A stretch of DNA of 64,000 nucleotides from Combretum micranthum (taxonomy: Eukaryota; Streptophyta; Magnoliopsida; Myrtales; Combretaceae). The notes beneath the pieces are model-generated. The model worked only from the letters and a program-made list of their open reading frames with translations. It did not search any database and was not told where the DNA came from. How positions within the stretch are numbered: position 1 is the first letter of the stretch; every line of letters begins with the position of its first letter. The DNA is taken from positions 310,001 through 374,000 of the forward strand of contig JAMXBD010000394.1 of assembly GCA_024138025.1 (NCBI GenBank). Reading direction: 5' to 3'. A program made the position numbers and the translations under genes. This document shows, piece after piece, positions 1 through 10,100 of the stretch.

Positions 1-2570
1 TTGCCCTGTAGACTTTCCGGCTCCTACTAGCCACCATGTAGACTTTCCGGCTCCTACCAGCCACCACTACCATTTCCTCGTTTCCCCACATGAAGAACAG
101 TAGTGAAACAAATATGACTCATGTGAATGATATGCATGAATTGATTTCAATATAAAATTTAACCATAGATGTTTAGTTCAAGTTAAAGGCGATCTACACA
201 ATTTTCATCATATCAAAACAAGAATCACAATTTATTTATCAAACCAACTTCCGATATTCTTAACTTGTATTCAATCATTCATAATACCAAGTCACACAAT
301 AATTATCCATTTTATCTTTTCCTTAATTGCTAGTGCTACTAATTACAAGCACAAAACAAGGAAATAAACTTAACAAAAGGAATAACTCACTCCATAACGA
401 TAGATCTAATCGAAATAGTCCTTCGGATAGATGATCTCGGGTCCCTCGTCACCTAAACAAGATGAAATACCCAAAATGAGTCTTTCATAAAACTTCTATT
501 CTTGAAGATTCTAAACTTTTCTTAAAATCGCGGTAAAATCGTATAAGAGGAAATTCCAACTTAAAATGACCATAACTTGCTCATTTTAACTCAGAATTTC
601 GCGTATAATATATCGTTTTCTATCTACTCGAAAAGATCTACGCATTTCTAAGCTTATTTTCATAAAACTAAGTCGTTTGGGTTCCGAAAAAGCAGCGACC
701 AGATTCTCCACGAATTTGCAAAAACTTGAGTTCTTCTTTTTAAATAAAACTCAATTGAAGACATGAATGTTCTAAGTATTTTTATAAACTTTTTGGAAGA
801 TATATACATATATGTATTGACTCATAACAAATGGATGAAGTAAATGAAGTTGTCTCAACTTATGAAAAGTAAAGTTTTAAAAGATTTTTGAACTTTGAGA
901 TTTTGTTGGAATATTCATTTTACTTTTGAAAAGGTCTTGAGTTATTTGAGATGAATATTCCTTTTTCTAAATTTAATCTCTTGTAATCACTTTAAATTCT
1001 TAAGGAGTGGTTTTTATTTTCTATATTTAGATTCCAACAACTTTTAAAAGTAATAACAATTTCATAAAAAGGATGTTCTTGTTTCTTGTAATGATTCCAA
1101 AAGAATTTCTAATACTTGATGAAAAATAAGTTTGTATAAAACCTTTGGTTTATTTAAGAAAAATCGTTTCTAAGTATGTTCATGACTTTTTAAGAAATCT
1201 ATTTTCTACATCTATTTCTTTAGAAAAAATCTTTAATTTAAGAAAACACTTCCTCGTTTATTTTGTTGGACAAAAACATTATGTTCATGCATGAATATGA
1301 ATCATAAAATTATGGAATATAAAGGAACATAATAACTTAAAAGAATAAGCAAATAACGAAATAAATCAAGTATTAGGACCTTAGCTTCATCAAGGTACTC
1401 CGCGACTAAGAAAAGACTAGTCCCGAAAAGGAAAGAAAACGTTTTGACTTGATGAGGACAAGTCTAAGACTAGAAAGACTAGTCTTAAGAACAACTTGAA
1501 ATTAAATAAATTGCAATGAAGTAAATAAATTGTAAGACAATGAGCTTATATGCTCTAAATATTATGTATATAGCTATATAGATATTTAGATAGTTATGAA
1601 CATAAAGGAATATAAAGAAACATAAAGGAATTGATATTATGAACAAAAACAAAGTATGAACCTATTGTTGCTTTCTTAACCTTCATGGTTTTAGAAAACA
1701 CATACTAAGTTCATACTAAGGAGATGAACATAGGAATTTCTTGAAGAAAGTTTACCTAAAAGAAGAAACTAGAGAGAGCTTTCTTGTAAGAACTTCTTGG
1801 AGAGAATTCTTAAGAAATTTTGAGAGAGTAACTTTAGTAAAGAAGTAGTGTGAAAGAAGTGAAGGTATGAAGGGGTATTTATAAGAAAATGTGGGAGATA
1901 ATTTGTGTTAATTAAATAAGTGAAGAATAAAACAAATTGAGGCATCAATGGGGGTAGCCAGCACAAATTTGAGGGGGGAGAGAGAGGAAAATTTATTTAT
2001 TTTTTTGTTATTTTGTTAATTAAAAGTAAGAAATGAAAGATGTGAAATTGTATTGGAAATAAAAATGTGTAAGAAATAGGTGTATGGGTTGTAAGAAAAA
2101 GTAGAGATAGATGAATAGTGTGGAATAGTGGAAAATAGTGTATGTAAAAGTAGACATAATAATTAAATGCCGGTAGTAAGAAAATACGCGTATAAATGCG
2201 ATATCTGATATTTTTAACTACTGAAAAATTACGAAATTGATATTTTTGGAAATTTTATATTTTTACAAGTCTAACGGTGTATTCGAAATATTTTTCCTAT
2301 TCCGGGCTCTGGGACATGTTTTTCGAGAACTGTGTCCAATCGGGTTCAAAGGACATTAGAATTTTGCAAAACTGATATTTTTATATAACCTATGGCTATT
2401 ACGAACTATTATAACTAATTACTCAAACTTCGTTTTCTAGGGCTAGGGAAAACGGTAATGCCGGACTTAAGCGGTTACGGTAAACTAGGGTTTTGTTGAC
2501 TTGGAAATCCGGTTGACTTCCAATTAGGGTTTAAACTATAATTCGATTCCAAAAATTTCGGGGATTTACA
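1..2570 (-). repeat. Partial 3' LTR of element A
   Basis: The sequence matches the LTRs of element T from about 18070 and 38040 onward. It ends in ...GGGGATTTACA at 2570, directly before the polypurine tract, as expected for the TG/CA end of a minus-strand LTR. It has a TATA box at 1876-1883 and no believable protein gene. Short ORFs in it recur in every LTR copy because the LTR is repeated, not because they are genes. The U5-side end lies outside the window. Confidence 0.9.
1876..1883 (-). promoter_or_regulatory. LTR TATA box (element A)
   Basis: TATAAATA on the minus strand, embedded in a block conserved in the LTRs of A, T, F1 and F2 (CTATAAATACCCC). It fits the Pol II core promoter of the LTR; transcription would run toward lower coordinates. 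Confidence 0.65.
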
Positions 2571-2590
2571 ACCTACCTCCCTTAAAGAAA
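2571..2590 (-). other. Polypurine tract of element A
   Basis: On the minus strand this reads CTTTAAGGGAGGTAGGT directly before the TG of the 3' LTR. The same tract (AAGGGGGGTAGG) precedes the 3' LTRs of T, F1 and F2. It is the expected plus-strand priming site for reverse transcription. Confidence 0.8.
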
Positions 2591-2599
2591 GTTTTTTTC

Positions 2600-3145
2600 T
2601 CAAAACTTGAAATTCATACCTGATTCTTTAAACAAACTCGGATATTTCTGGCATATGTCGCTTTCTGCCTCCCAGGTTGCTTCCTTGTGTGAGTGGTTTC
2701 TCCATAGAGCCTTCACATACTTGATTTCCTTGTTCTGAAGCTTTTGCACCTTGTGATCTAGGATTTGAACCGGGTGCTCCTCGTATGTGAGATTTTCTTT
2801 CAACCGAACTAGGTCCAACTCTGCAATTCTTATGGGGTCTGACACATGTTTCCGTAGAACTGACACATGGAATACATTGTGAATTCCAAATAAGCTAGGA
2901 GGGAGTGCCAGACGGTAAGCAAGATCTCTTACTCTTTCAAGCACTTCAAAAGGTCTAACATATCATGGGCTTAACTTTCCTTGTGCTCGAACTCGGCGAA
3001 TACTCTTGATGGGGTTTACCTTCAAGTATACATGGTCTCCAACTTCAAACTCAAGTGTACGTCTCTTCATATCCGCCCAACTCTTTTGCCTATCTTGTGC
3101 TTCCTTCATCTTTTGTCGGATGATCCGTATCTTGTCGGCCACATC
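2600..3145 (-). pseudogene. Integrase C-terminus and chromodomain (element A)
   Basis: The C-terminal end of pol. The open stretch 2600-2944 encodes the end of integrase (HNVFHVSVLRKHV motif) and then a chromodomain at about 2630-2782 with VKALWRNHSHKEATWEAE, typical of plant chromoviruses, where this module is thought to guide integration to heterochromatin. Upstream, 2945-3145 is the same protein in the same family but carries two nonsense codons compared with element T: one just after IGPDLV (about 3146) and one in the KLSP-YVRPFE segment (about 2965). The chromodomain reading frame itself looks intact. Confidence 0.85.
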
Positions 3146-4705
3146 TTATACCAAGTCAGGTCCGATGCTCAACTTTTCTACATCGTCCCAAAACAAAGGT
3201 GATCGGCATCGCCTTCCATACAACGCTTCATAAGGTGGCATCTGAATCGTAGAATGGTAGCTGTTGTTGTAGGCAAACTCTACCAAAGGTAGGTGTGCAT
3301 CCCAACTACCTTTAAACTCTATCACACAAGCTCGTAACATATCCTCCAAAGTTTGTATTGTCCTCTCTGATTGAACGTCTATTTGAGGGTGGTAAGCAGT
3401 ACTGAAGTGCAGCTTAGTTCCCATACATTTTTGCAAGCTTGCCCAAAATTTGGATACGAACCTTGGGTCTCGGTTGGAGACTATTCCAGCGGGTACTCCA
3501 TGCAAGCGTACTATTTCTCTTATGTACATTCTTGCTAACTTGTCCATAGAGTACGTCATGTTCATTGGAAGGAAATGTGTCGTCTTTGTCAATCGATCTA
3601 CTATGACCCAAATTGCATCATATCCAGCCGACGTCCTTGGTAATCCACACACAAAATCCATTATGACTTGATCCCATTTCCACTCAGGTATTGGCAGGGA
3701 TTTTAAAAGTCCACCAGGCCTTTGGTGCTCTACCTTTACTTGTTGGCATATGGGATATTTCAACACAAAATCTGCTATGTCTCTCTTCATGCCGTTCCAC
3801 CAATAGTGGCTCTTCAGGTCTTGGTACATCTTTGTTCCTCCTTGATGCATGGTGTATCCGGAGTGATGTGCCTCTTCCATGATTTCCTTTTTTCTGTCCT
3901 CATCATCCGGAACACATAATCTGCCTTTCATTCTTGCCACTTCATCCTCATCTACGGTGAAATCGATGTACCTTCCTTCCTGCACCTCTTTCTTAATCTT
4001 TAGAATTGCCTCGTCATATCGTTGGGCCTCCTTAATTCTTTCTACTAAGGTAGGTTCCAAGACTAGGCTAGCAATTTCCGCTTCCGCACTTTGCCCTATG
4101 AACTCAATGCTCATTCTTTCAAATTCCTTTATCAAGTCTTTCTTGTCAGTGAGCAAAGAGGCTATTTCCCCATAATTCTTCCTGCTTAGGGCATCTGCAA
4201 CTGCGTTTACTCTCCCTGGACAGTAGTTGATTCCAAGGTCGTAATCTTTGATGAGCTCCAACCATCTCCGTTGCCGCATATTTAGTTCCTTTTGTGTAAA
4301 TAGATACTTGAGGCTCTTATGGTCGGTGTAAATCTCGCACCTTTGTCGATACAAGTAATGCCTCCACAACTTAAGTGCGAACATAACAGCGGCTAACTCC
4401 AGATCATGAGTAGGATAGTTTTGCTCATGAGGTCGGAGTTGTTGGGATGCATAAGCGATTACTTTTCCGTCTTGCATCAACACACATCTAAGACCATTCC
4501 TTGACGCATCGCTATGCACTGTATAGGACTTCTCGGGGTCTGGTAGAATTAGAATCGGGGCAGAGACAAGTCTTTTCTTTAGCTCCTGGAAACTTTGTTC
4601 TCTCTTGTCTGTCCAGATAAACTTTTCTTCCTTTTGGGTTAACTGCGTGAGGGGTTTGGCGATGGTTGAAAAATTCTTCACAAACTTCCTATAATATCCA
4701 GCCAA
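3146..4705 (-). pseudogene. RNase H and integrase core (element A)
   Basis: A 519-codon open stretch and the longest in the window. It starts inside the RT thumb/connection ([10 protein letters not shown]), continues through RNase H ([33 protein letters not shown]) and then integrase. The zinc-binding part has HHSGYTMH but KYPICQQ where relatives have KCPTCQQ, so one zinc Cys is a Tyr (about residue 317). The catalytic triad is damaged: MDFVCGLP is present, but the second Asp in SDRDPRF is Asn (SNRDPRF, codon 3473-3475). The Glu in QSERTIQ is present. Though open, the integrase is predicted inactive. It stops early at 3146. Confidence 0.9.
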
Positions 4706-5430
4706 ACCGAGAAACTTCTTACCTCAGTCACATTTTTAGGTTGCTTCCAATCCATCATTGCCTTGATCTTCTCAGGGTCCACCGATATTCCTTCTCTAGA
4801 TATCACATGTCCTAGGAAAGCTATCTGACCCAACCAAAAGTCACGCTTAGATAGCTTGGCGTACAACTTATGCTCACGCAAGGTCTGTAATGCCATTCTT
4901 AAGTGTTCCTCATGTTGCTCTCGCGTCTTTGAGTAGATCAGAATATCGTCGATGAAGACTATCACGCACTTATCCAACAGGGGTTTATATACTCGATTCA
5001 TGAGATCCATGAAAGCTGTTGGTGCGTTGGTTAATCCAAAAGGCATTACTAGAAACTCGTAATGTCCATAGCGAGTTCTGAAAGCTTCTTTGGTACATCC
5101 TCAGGTTTAATCCTCAATTGGTGGTATCCTGAATGCAGATCAATCCTTGAGAAGACGCTAGCTCCTTGAAGCTGATAAAAAAGGTCATCTATCCTTGGGA
5201 ATGGATACTTGTTCTTGATGGTGACTTTGTTGAGCTCTCGATAGTCGATGCATAAACGCATGGAACCATCCTTCTTCTTTACGAATAATACTGGTACTCC
5301 CCAAGGTGATACACTTGGTCGGATAAAACCTTGATCTAACAAGTCTTGAAACTGAATCTTTAACTCCTTAAGCTCCACGGGTGCCATCCGGTAAGGTGCC
5401 TTTGATATTGGCTCCGTGTTTACCAATAAG
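4678..5430 (-). pseudogene. Reverse transcriptase (element A)
   Basis: Two frames split one RT. 5049-5426 encodes the fingers ([44 protein letters not shown]). 4678-5046 encodes the palm with [17 protein letters not shown] and the catalytic FIDD at about 4945-4956. A frameshift just after EDVPK (near 5080-5100) joins them. A second one near 4715 breaks [14 protein letters not shown] before the next segment. Ty3/gypsy RT with FIDD is usual for this clade. It cannot give one continuous product. Confidence 0.88.
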
Positions 5431-5462
5431 TCGATTTCGAAATTGATCTCTCTCTTTGGTGG

Positions 5463-5960
5463 CTATCCAAGTAGTCTGTCTGGAAACACATCCGGAAACT
5501 CCTTGACTACGGGTATGGATCCAAGCTCAGGCTTTTCTTCTTCTTCTTCATCCAGATTACTTAGGTTGATCTCAACATCGTCCATTAACTCGAACGAGTT
5601 TAACTTCACCGTGGATTCACCTCTGAACACTACTTCACATCCACTTTGGTCCTTAAACTTCACTTCCTTTTGTTTATAATCCACTAAAGCTTTGACAGAT
5701 GTCAACCAACTCATACCCAAGATTACTTCGTATTTGCTCATCTCCAAGATTATTAGGTCACACTTAGAGTGACTTCCTTGTATCTCCATTGGATAGCCTT
5801 TAAGCATTTCCTTTGTCGTTACTATGCTTCTAGTGGGGGTCTTAACTCAAAAACCGGTAGCGATAGTATCTACGGGTAACCTAATGTGCTTAGCCAGGCT
5901 AACGGTGATAAAAGAATGGGTAGCTCCCGTATCAAACAAAGCATAAGCGGGTTTACTAGC
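5463..5960 (-). pseudogene. Aspartic protease and linker (element A)
   Basis: Retropepsin-like protease. The active-site triad Asp-Thr-Gly lies at 5925-5933 (FDTGATHSFI context), followed by the flap and the ILGMSWL motif that marks the C-terminal half. An in-frame TGA at 5847-5849 stands where element T has CGA (TGF-stop-VKTPTRS), so the catalytic Asp is separated from the rest. After the protease comes a Glu-rich linker into the RT ([13 protein letters not shown]). Same order as in element T. Confidence 0.82.
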
Positions 5961-6296
5961 TACGAGTATGTCCTGCACTCGAATTTTTATGCTAATTACG
6001 AGATTGGTATACTTAACCTAATTGCGGGTATAAAACTTTATACTTGTATCATAGGAATTGAACGTAGGAAATTTAATAACTTTCATTAAAGAAAAGGGTT
6101 TCGATCCTGACCTGTTACCAATCCAAAATCTGAGCCATAATCTCCATCTACAGTTGCTAGCTCCGCTCCTTCATCATCAGACTCCTTGCATACCCACTGT
6201 CCTTCCAGGTTGTATATTCTCATTCCGTGGACAGCTGCTCCAGATCGACTTGAGTTGCTCCCTCCATTTCCATTCTTTGTCGGTGCTGCTCCATTC
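5960..6296 (-). pseudogene. Gag C-terminal stub (element A)
   Basis: This matches the part of element T (34440-34725) lying between the gag zinc knuckles and the protease, with Gly/Asn-rich and acidic coding. All zinc knuckles and the capsid are missing because similarity ends at about 6296. It has no start codon and no function by itself. Confidence 0.65.
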
Positions 6297-6786
6297 CGTT
6301 TCCGAAAAATTTGTTTTGCATTTAGTAAAAATATATCTAGTTGATGATCATGTACAGATGAAATATGAATAAATTCTTAATATGAATGACATGTAATGAG
6401 CTCAATACATACATGATCTTGATGATTTTTGATAATGAATATTTAAGAACTCCTAATTATTATAAGACTCTATAATAGCCATTTCTTAAAAATCCATTTT
6501 TCCAATTTTACATCTTCTAGTGTTTTAGGACTTTTTATTCTTAAAATTTACTTGTTATCTAAATAAAAATGAGTCCTTAACATCTATACTATCTAAGACC
6601 TTCATTTCTTCATAGAATTTCACATTTTTCCTTTTGCAAATATGTTTTTAAACAAGATTTTCACAAAAATCCGAATTTTGGAAAATTTCATTTCTTGCAC
6701 ATTCCTTATGAGAAAACTTGTTCAATGCATCAAAATTTGAAGCTTTATCATATCTATTGTCTAAGGACTTCATTTAACTCATAAAA

Positions 6787-9700
6787 TGAAATATCCCAAA
6801 TCTTCACCAAGATAAGAAATTGAGTTTAGATAGATTAAATGACTAAAATGAATTATCGGATTTAATTAGACAAGTTGATATAATTTATTTGAGTTTCAAA
6901 TTCCCTAAACATGTCATCAAAGTGTTTACAGAATTCCTAAATCATTGATTCTTAGCCTAAACACTAATTCCTAAATCTCAGTAAAATTGCAATTCATTTG
7001 CTTGAATAAAAATATCAGTTCTTAAACCCGAACTCAAATTAAATATCTTTTATCTAAAATAAATTCTCAAATTAAGTTCTTATTGTAAGTTCTTAATTTC
7101 TAACATATCAGTTCAGAAACAAAATTTTAAATACTCTTGAAACTATAGATATTTGATCTGATAGTTTTAAACTTATACCTTATTCGAAAAATATCAAATT
7201 TTATTTAAATCTTATCTTTTCTTTTTCCTTTTCATCTCCTGCTCTCTCTCTCTTCCTTTCACTTTTCTTTCCTTTATTTTCCTTTCCCAACCGATGGTTC
7301 TCTTTCTTTCTTCCTTTCTTCTTCATTTTTCTTTCTTTTCTTCAAATTCTTCAACAAATCTCAAGATCAAAGCCAACTAGAGGATGAATCAAGACTAGGA
7401 GATGAACTAGATGGAGGAAATCGAGCTAGAGGATGAAGTTTCAACTTGTGTTCTTTTCTAAAAGCTAAGTATAGTTTACTATTTATTGTCTTATTTATAA
7501 TTTCGAATTTAAATGTTGTATAGATGATGTATATGAGTTGAGAAGTTTGTTTAAGTTTGTATTTGTAAAGTTTATGGTTGATGGAGTTGGTTTATTGAGG
7601 AGAAGATAAATAGTGAAATTGGGGTTTGAAGTTGTTTATGATGATTATAGTGATGTTTGATGGATTGAAGTGGGAGTTTGTGTTTATTAGATTGTAGTAA
7701 GATCAAATAACAAGTTTTAAGAAGCTTGAAATGAATTTGGAGGAGTTTGAAACAATTTGAACAAATGTTTTTCTCAAAATGAAAACAGGGGAAAATTTGA
7801 CAGCAGCGTAATGCATGTACGCCGGCATTCAATGCTGCCGGTGTTGAATTCTACGCTGCCGACGTACGTGCAAAATTTGGCGGTGTTGAAGAGTCCAACG
7901 ATGACCAGATCGCTCGACTCTTAACGCTGGCAAATTTTTAATTTACGCCGCCGGTGTTGAAAGCCGGCGTTCGTTTTGCAACTTTTCCCAGTTTCGCAGT
8001 CTTTCGTATTTTAGCCATAATTTTTTCATCCAATCTCCAATTGAGGTGATTCAAGTTGGTTGGAAAGATAAGAAAGAGATCTACAACTTTCATGTTTTGA
8101 GTTTTTGCAAATTCGAAACTTATCAGTGCTTAAATTTTAATTCTTTCCAACTGACACATTTTTCAAGCTAAGCTAAAAACTTGTTATAGATTGTTTTATG
8201 TGTATTTACTTGAACAAATGGATCTTTTTGACATAAAATGAGATAGATAAGTAATATTTGATGTGTAATGATGATTTAGTGATATAATTAAACATGACTT
8301 AGATAGATTTATAGATTTAATGAATAATTGAGTTAAAATAAATTAGCTTGAGTTAGTTTAATTACTTTGGCTTAGTAATTAGATTAAATGATTAATTCTA
8401 ATGAGTTTGACTTAATGAACTCAATTAAACTAAAATGAACTAGATTTCTTAAGCTTAATCCACTTGGCTTGGCTTTTGAATTAAATGGCTAAGGTTAATC
8501 CATTTGACTTGGTAAATGACTTAAATGACTAATTCTAATCAATTTGACTAAGGTTAAGCTAAAATGGGTTAGTAACAAATAGTTGGATTAAATGAATGTG
8601 TTAGGGTGATCTTTGAATAACATGAGAATATGTTGTTTTGAATGTTTAATTGTTTTGGATTTATATGTTTTTGAATATAAATGTTTTGTTGATGCTTTGT
8701 GGATAAGAAACCATAATCAAAGTGAAAAGAAATACTTTGACAGACAAAGGAGAACCGTCCATACTTTGGCGAGGCGATTCATCGCAGCCATAGTGGGGTT
8801 CCACATTAGTGTCTGATCAAATAGGATTTAATAAAATGAGTTAGAGATTAGTGAATAATTGATATAAGTTCTTGTATGAATTTGATGAAGTGGATGATTA
8901 GTTTAGTTTAGTTTCTTATACGAACTCTTTCCATAACAGAAGTGGATATCTGATTTATCTTCTGGATTATCTTCTGAAATTTCCTTCTGAGGCTATGTTT
9001 GGATTCCATATTCAAGGTACGCAGTAACTAGCTTGTCTCTATGTTAGGATATGCATTTATGAAAACTATATATATTAAGAAAAAACTTAATTGTGAGTGT
9101 TGATTTGTGTTTTACGCCGTTAAATCCAATCCCTGCCCAAGGTGGCATGAGTGCCTAGGGGTGCCCCCTTACAGATTGGGTGAGCCTGGGGTGGAATTGG
9201 TATCCGGTTCGGGGAGCAGCACCCTGCTTAGATTGGGCATGGTAGATTTAGGTGTTCTCTGTAAAATTATCTAGAACGGTATAAGTATCCGAGCTACTTA
9301 TATCAACCCCCTGAGCGTCGTGATCGTTACTCAGGACCCCCAAATATCCTTGATGCCCGAAGTTTGAATACTCCCGTGTTGATTTGTTTACTTTAAAGAA
9401 AGATAATAACTTGTGATTATCGCATTTGCATTTAGTTAAGCTCGTGTGTCACTCCGTGTGTGATTGTGTTGCTGTGTACTGGGCTTCGGCTCATTCTTGT
9501 TGTTGTTATTCTTTTTACAGGTTTTGTTGTTGATAAAGACGATATTGATGAAGTTGATGATGGTGTAGAGGTTGTTGATGTTGTTGTTCTTCTTATTGTT
9601 GTTGATGAGGATGGAGATGGTGATGATGATTGATGTGATGATGTTTGTCCCGGGTTTTGGGCGATTATGAAGATATGGGAGAATAAGTGAGGTGTGATAG

Positions 9701-10100
9701 GATCGAGATATTTCTTGTATTTTGTTTCTTCTTTTGTTTTGTTTTGTAAGAGGACTGGATTTAATTATAAACTTGTATTTTCATTTAAGGGCTTGTTAGT
9801 GCCCATGTTTTTGTAAATAAGCTTTTATAAATATTTATCAAAGTGAAAGTTTTTCCACTTTTAATAGTGGAAGTTTGAAATACTTTTATGTAGAAACGTT
9901 TTTATTAAAGTTTATTTTTCCGCTGCTAAATCCAGTTGTTGCTAGAATCTAACTAAATGATTTCATAATCTAAAAACGAATAGCAATGTTCAACATAAAC
10001 ACCTTCTTTTAAGACAACCTTATGTATAATTCGTAAGAGTTATATGTGGTTGGGGAATTGGTGTGCTTAATTTGAGAATTGAGCATGTCGGGTCTTTACA
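6787..10100 (+). mobile_element. Solo LTR S, flanked by TAAAA duplications
   Basis: A 3314-bp unit that starts TGAAATATCCC, ends GGGTCTTTACA and is flanked by TAAAA at 6782-6786 and 10101-10105. Removing it restores continuous D-family LTR sequence (compare 15470-15500). It has no gag-pol, so it is a solo LTR left by recombination between two LTRs. Orientation is inferred: TATA-like TATTTAAAT near 7203, then a CT-rich leader (7217-7330), and a TTTTTACAG acceptor-like site at 9512-9520. A GC-rich patch with repeated GCCGGYGT words lies at 7800-7990. Confidence 0.88.
9523..9633 (+). other. Short acidic reading frame after the acceptor-like AG in solo LTR S
   Basis: 37 codons including the stop, opening two bases after TTTTTACAG. 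The product is rich in Asp and Val, ending in a run of Asp. No ATG at the start. The S-family fragment at 12879-12977 (minus) has an acidic frame of similar length in the same phase after its own TTTTTCAG. It may only reflect a GAT/GTT-rich tract. Not recognised as any protein. Confidence 0.25.

Larger units (their letters stand above)
1..6296 (-). mobile_element. Element A: Tekay-like chromovirus, truncated at both ends
   Basis: Ty3/gypsy element on the minus strand. From high to low coordinate it holds a gag stub, protease, RT, RNase H, integrase, chromodomain, polypurine tract and partial 3' LTR. The left end runs off the window. The right end breaks inside gag at about 6296, where similarity to element T (same region 34500-34720) stops and a D-family LTR begins without its own TG terminus. 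The 5' LTR, PBS and most of gag are therefore lost. It belongs to the same family as element T: pol and LTR are closely similar throughout. Coding parts carry several stops and frameshifts, so it is a dead copy. Confidence 0.9.

Noticed and set aside
2600..2944. Chromodomain ORF as an independent host chromo protein
   Set aside because: It follows the integrase tail in the same family order and sits directly before the PPT; it is the pol C-terminus.
5416..5679. Plus-strand ORFs opposite pol in A, T, F1 and F2 (for example 3879-4175, 24504-24812, 46484-46840)
   Set aside because: Antisense shadows of conserved pol; similarity between copies is explained by the sense protein.
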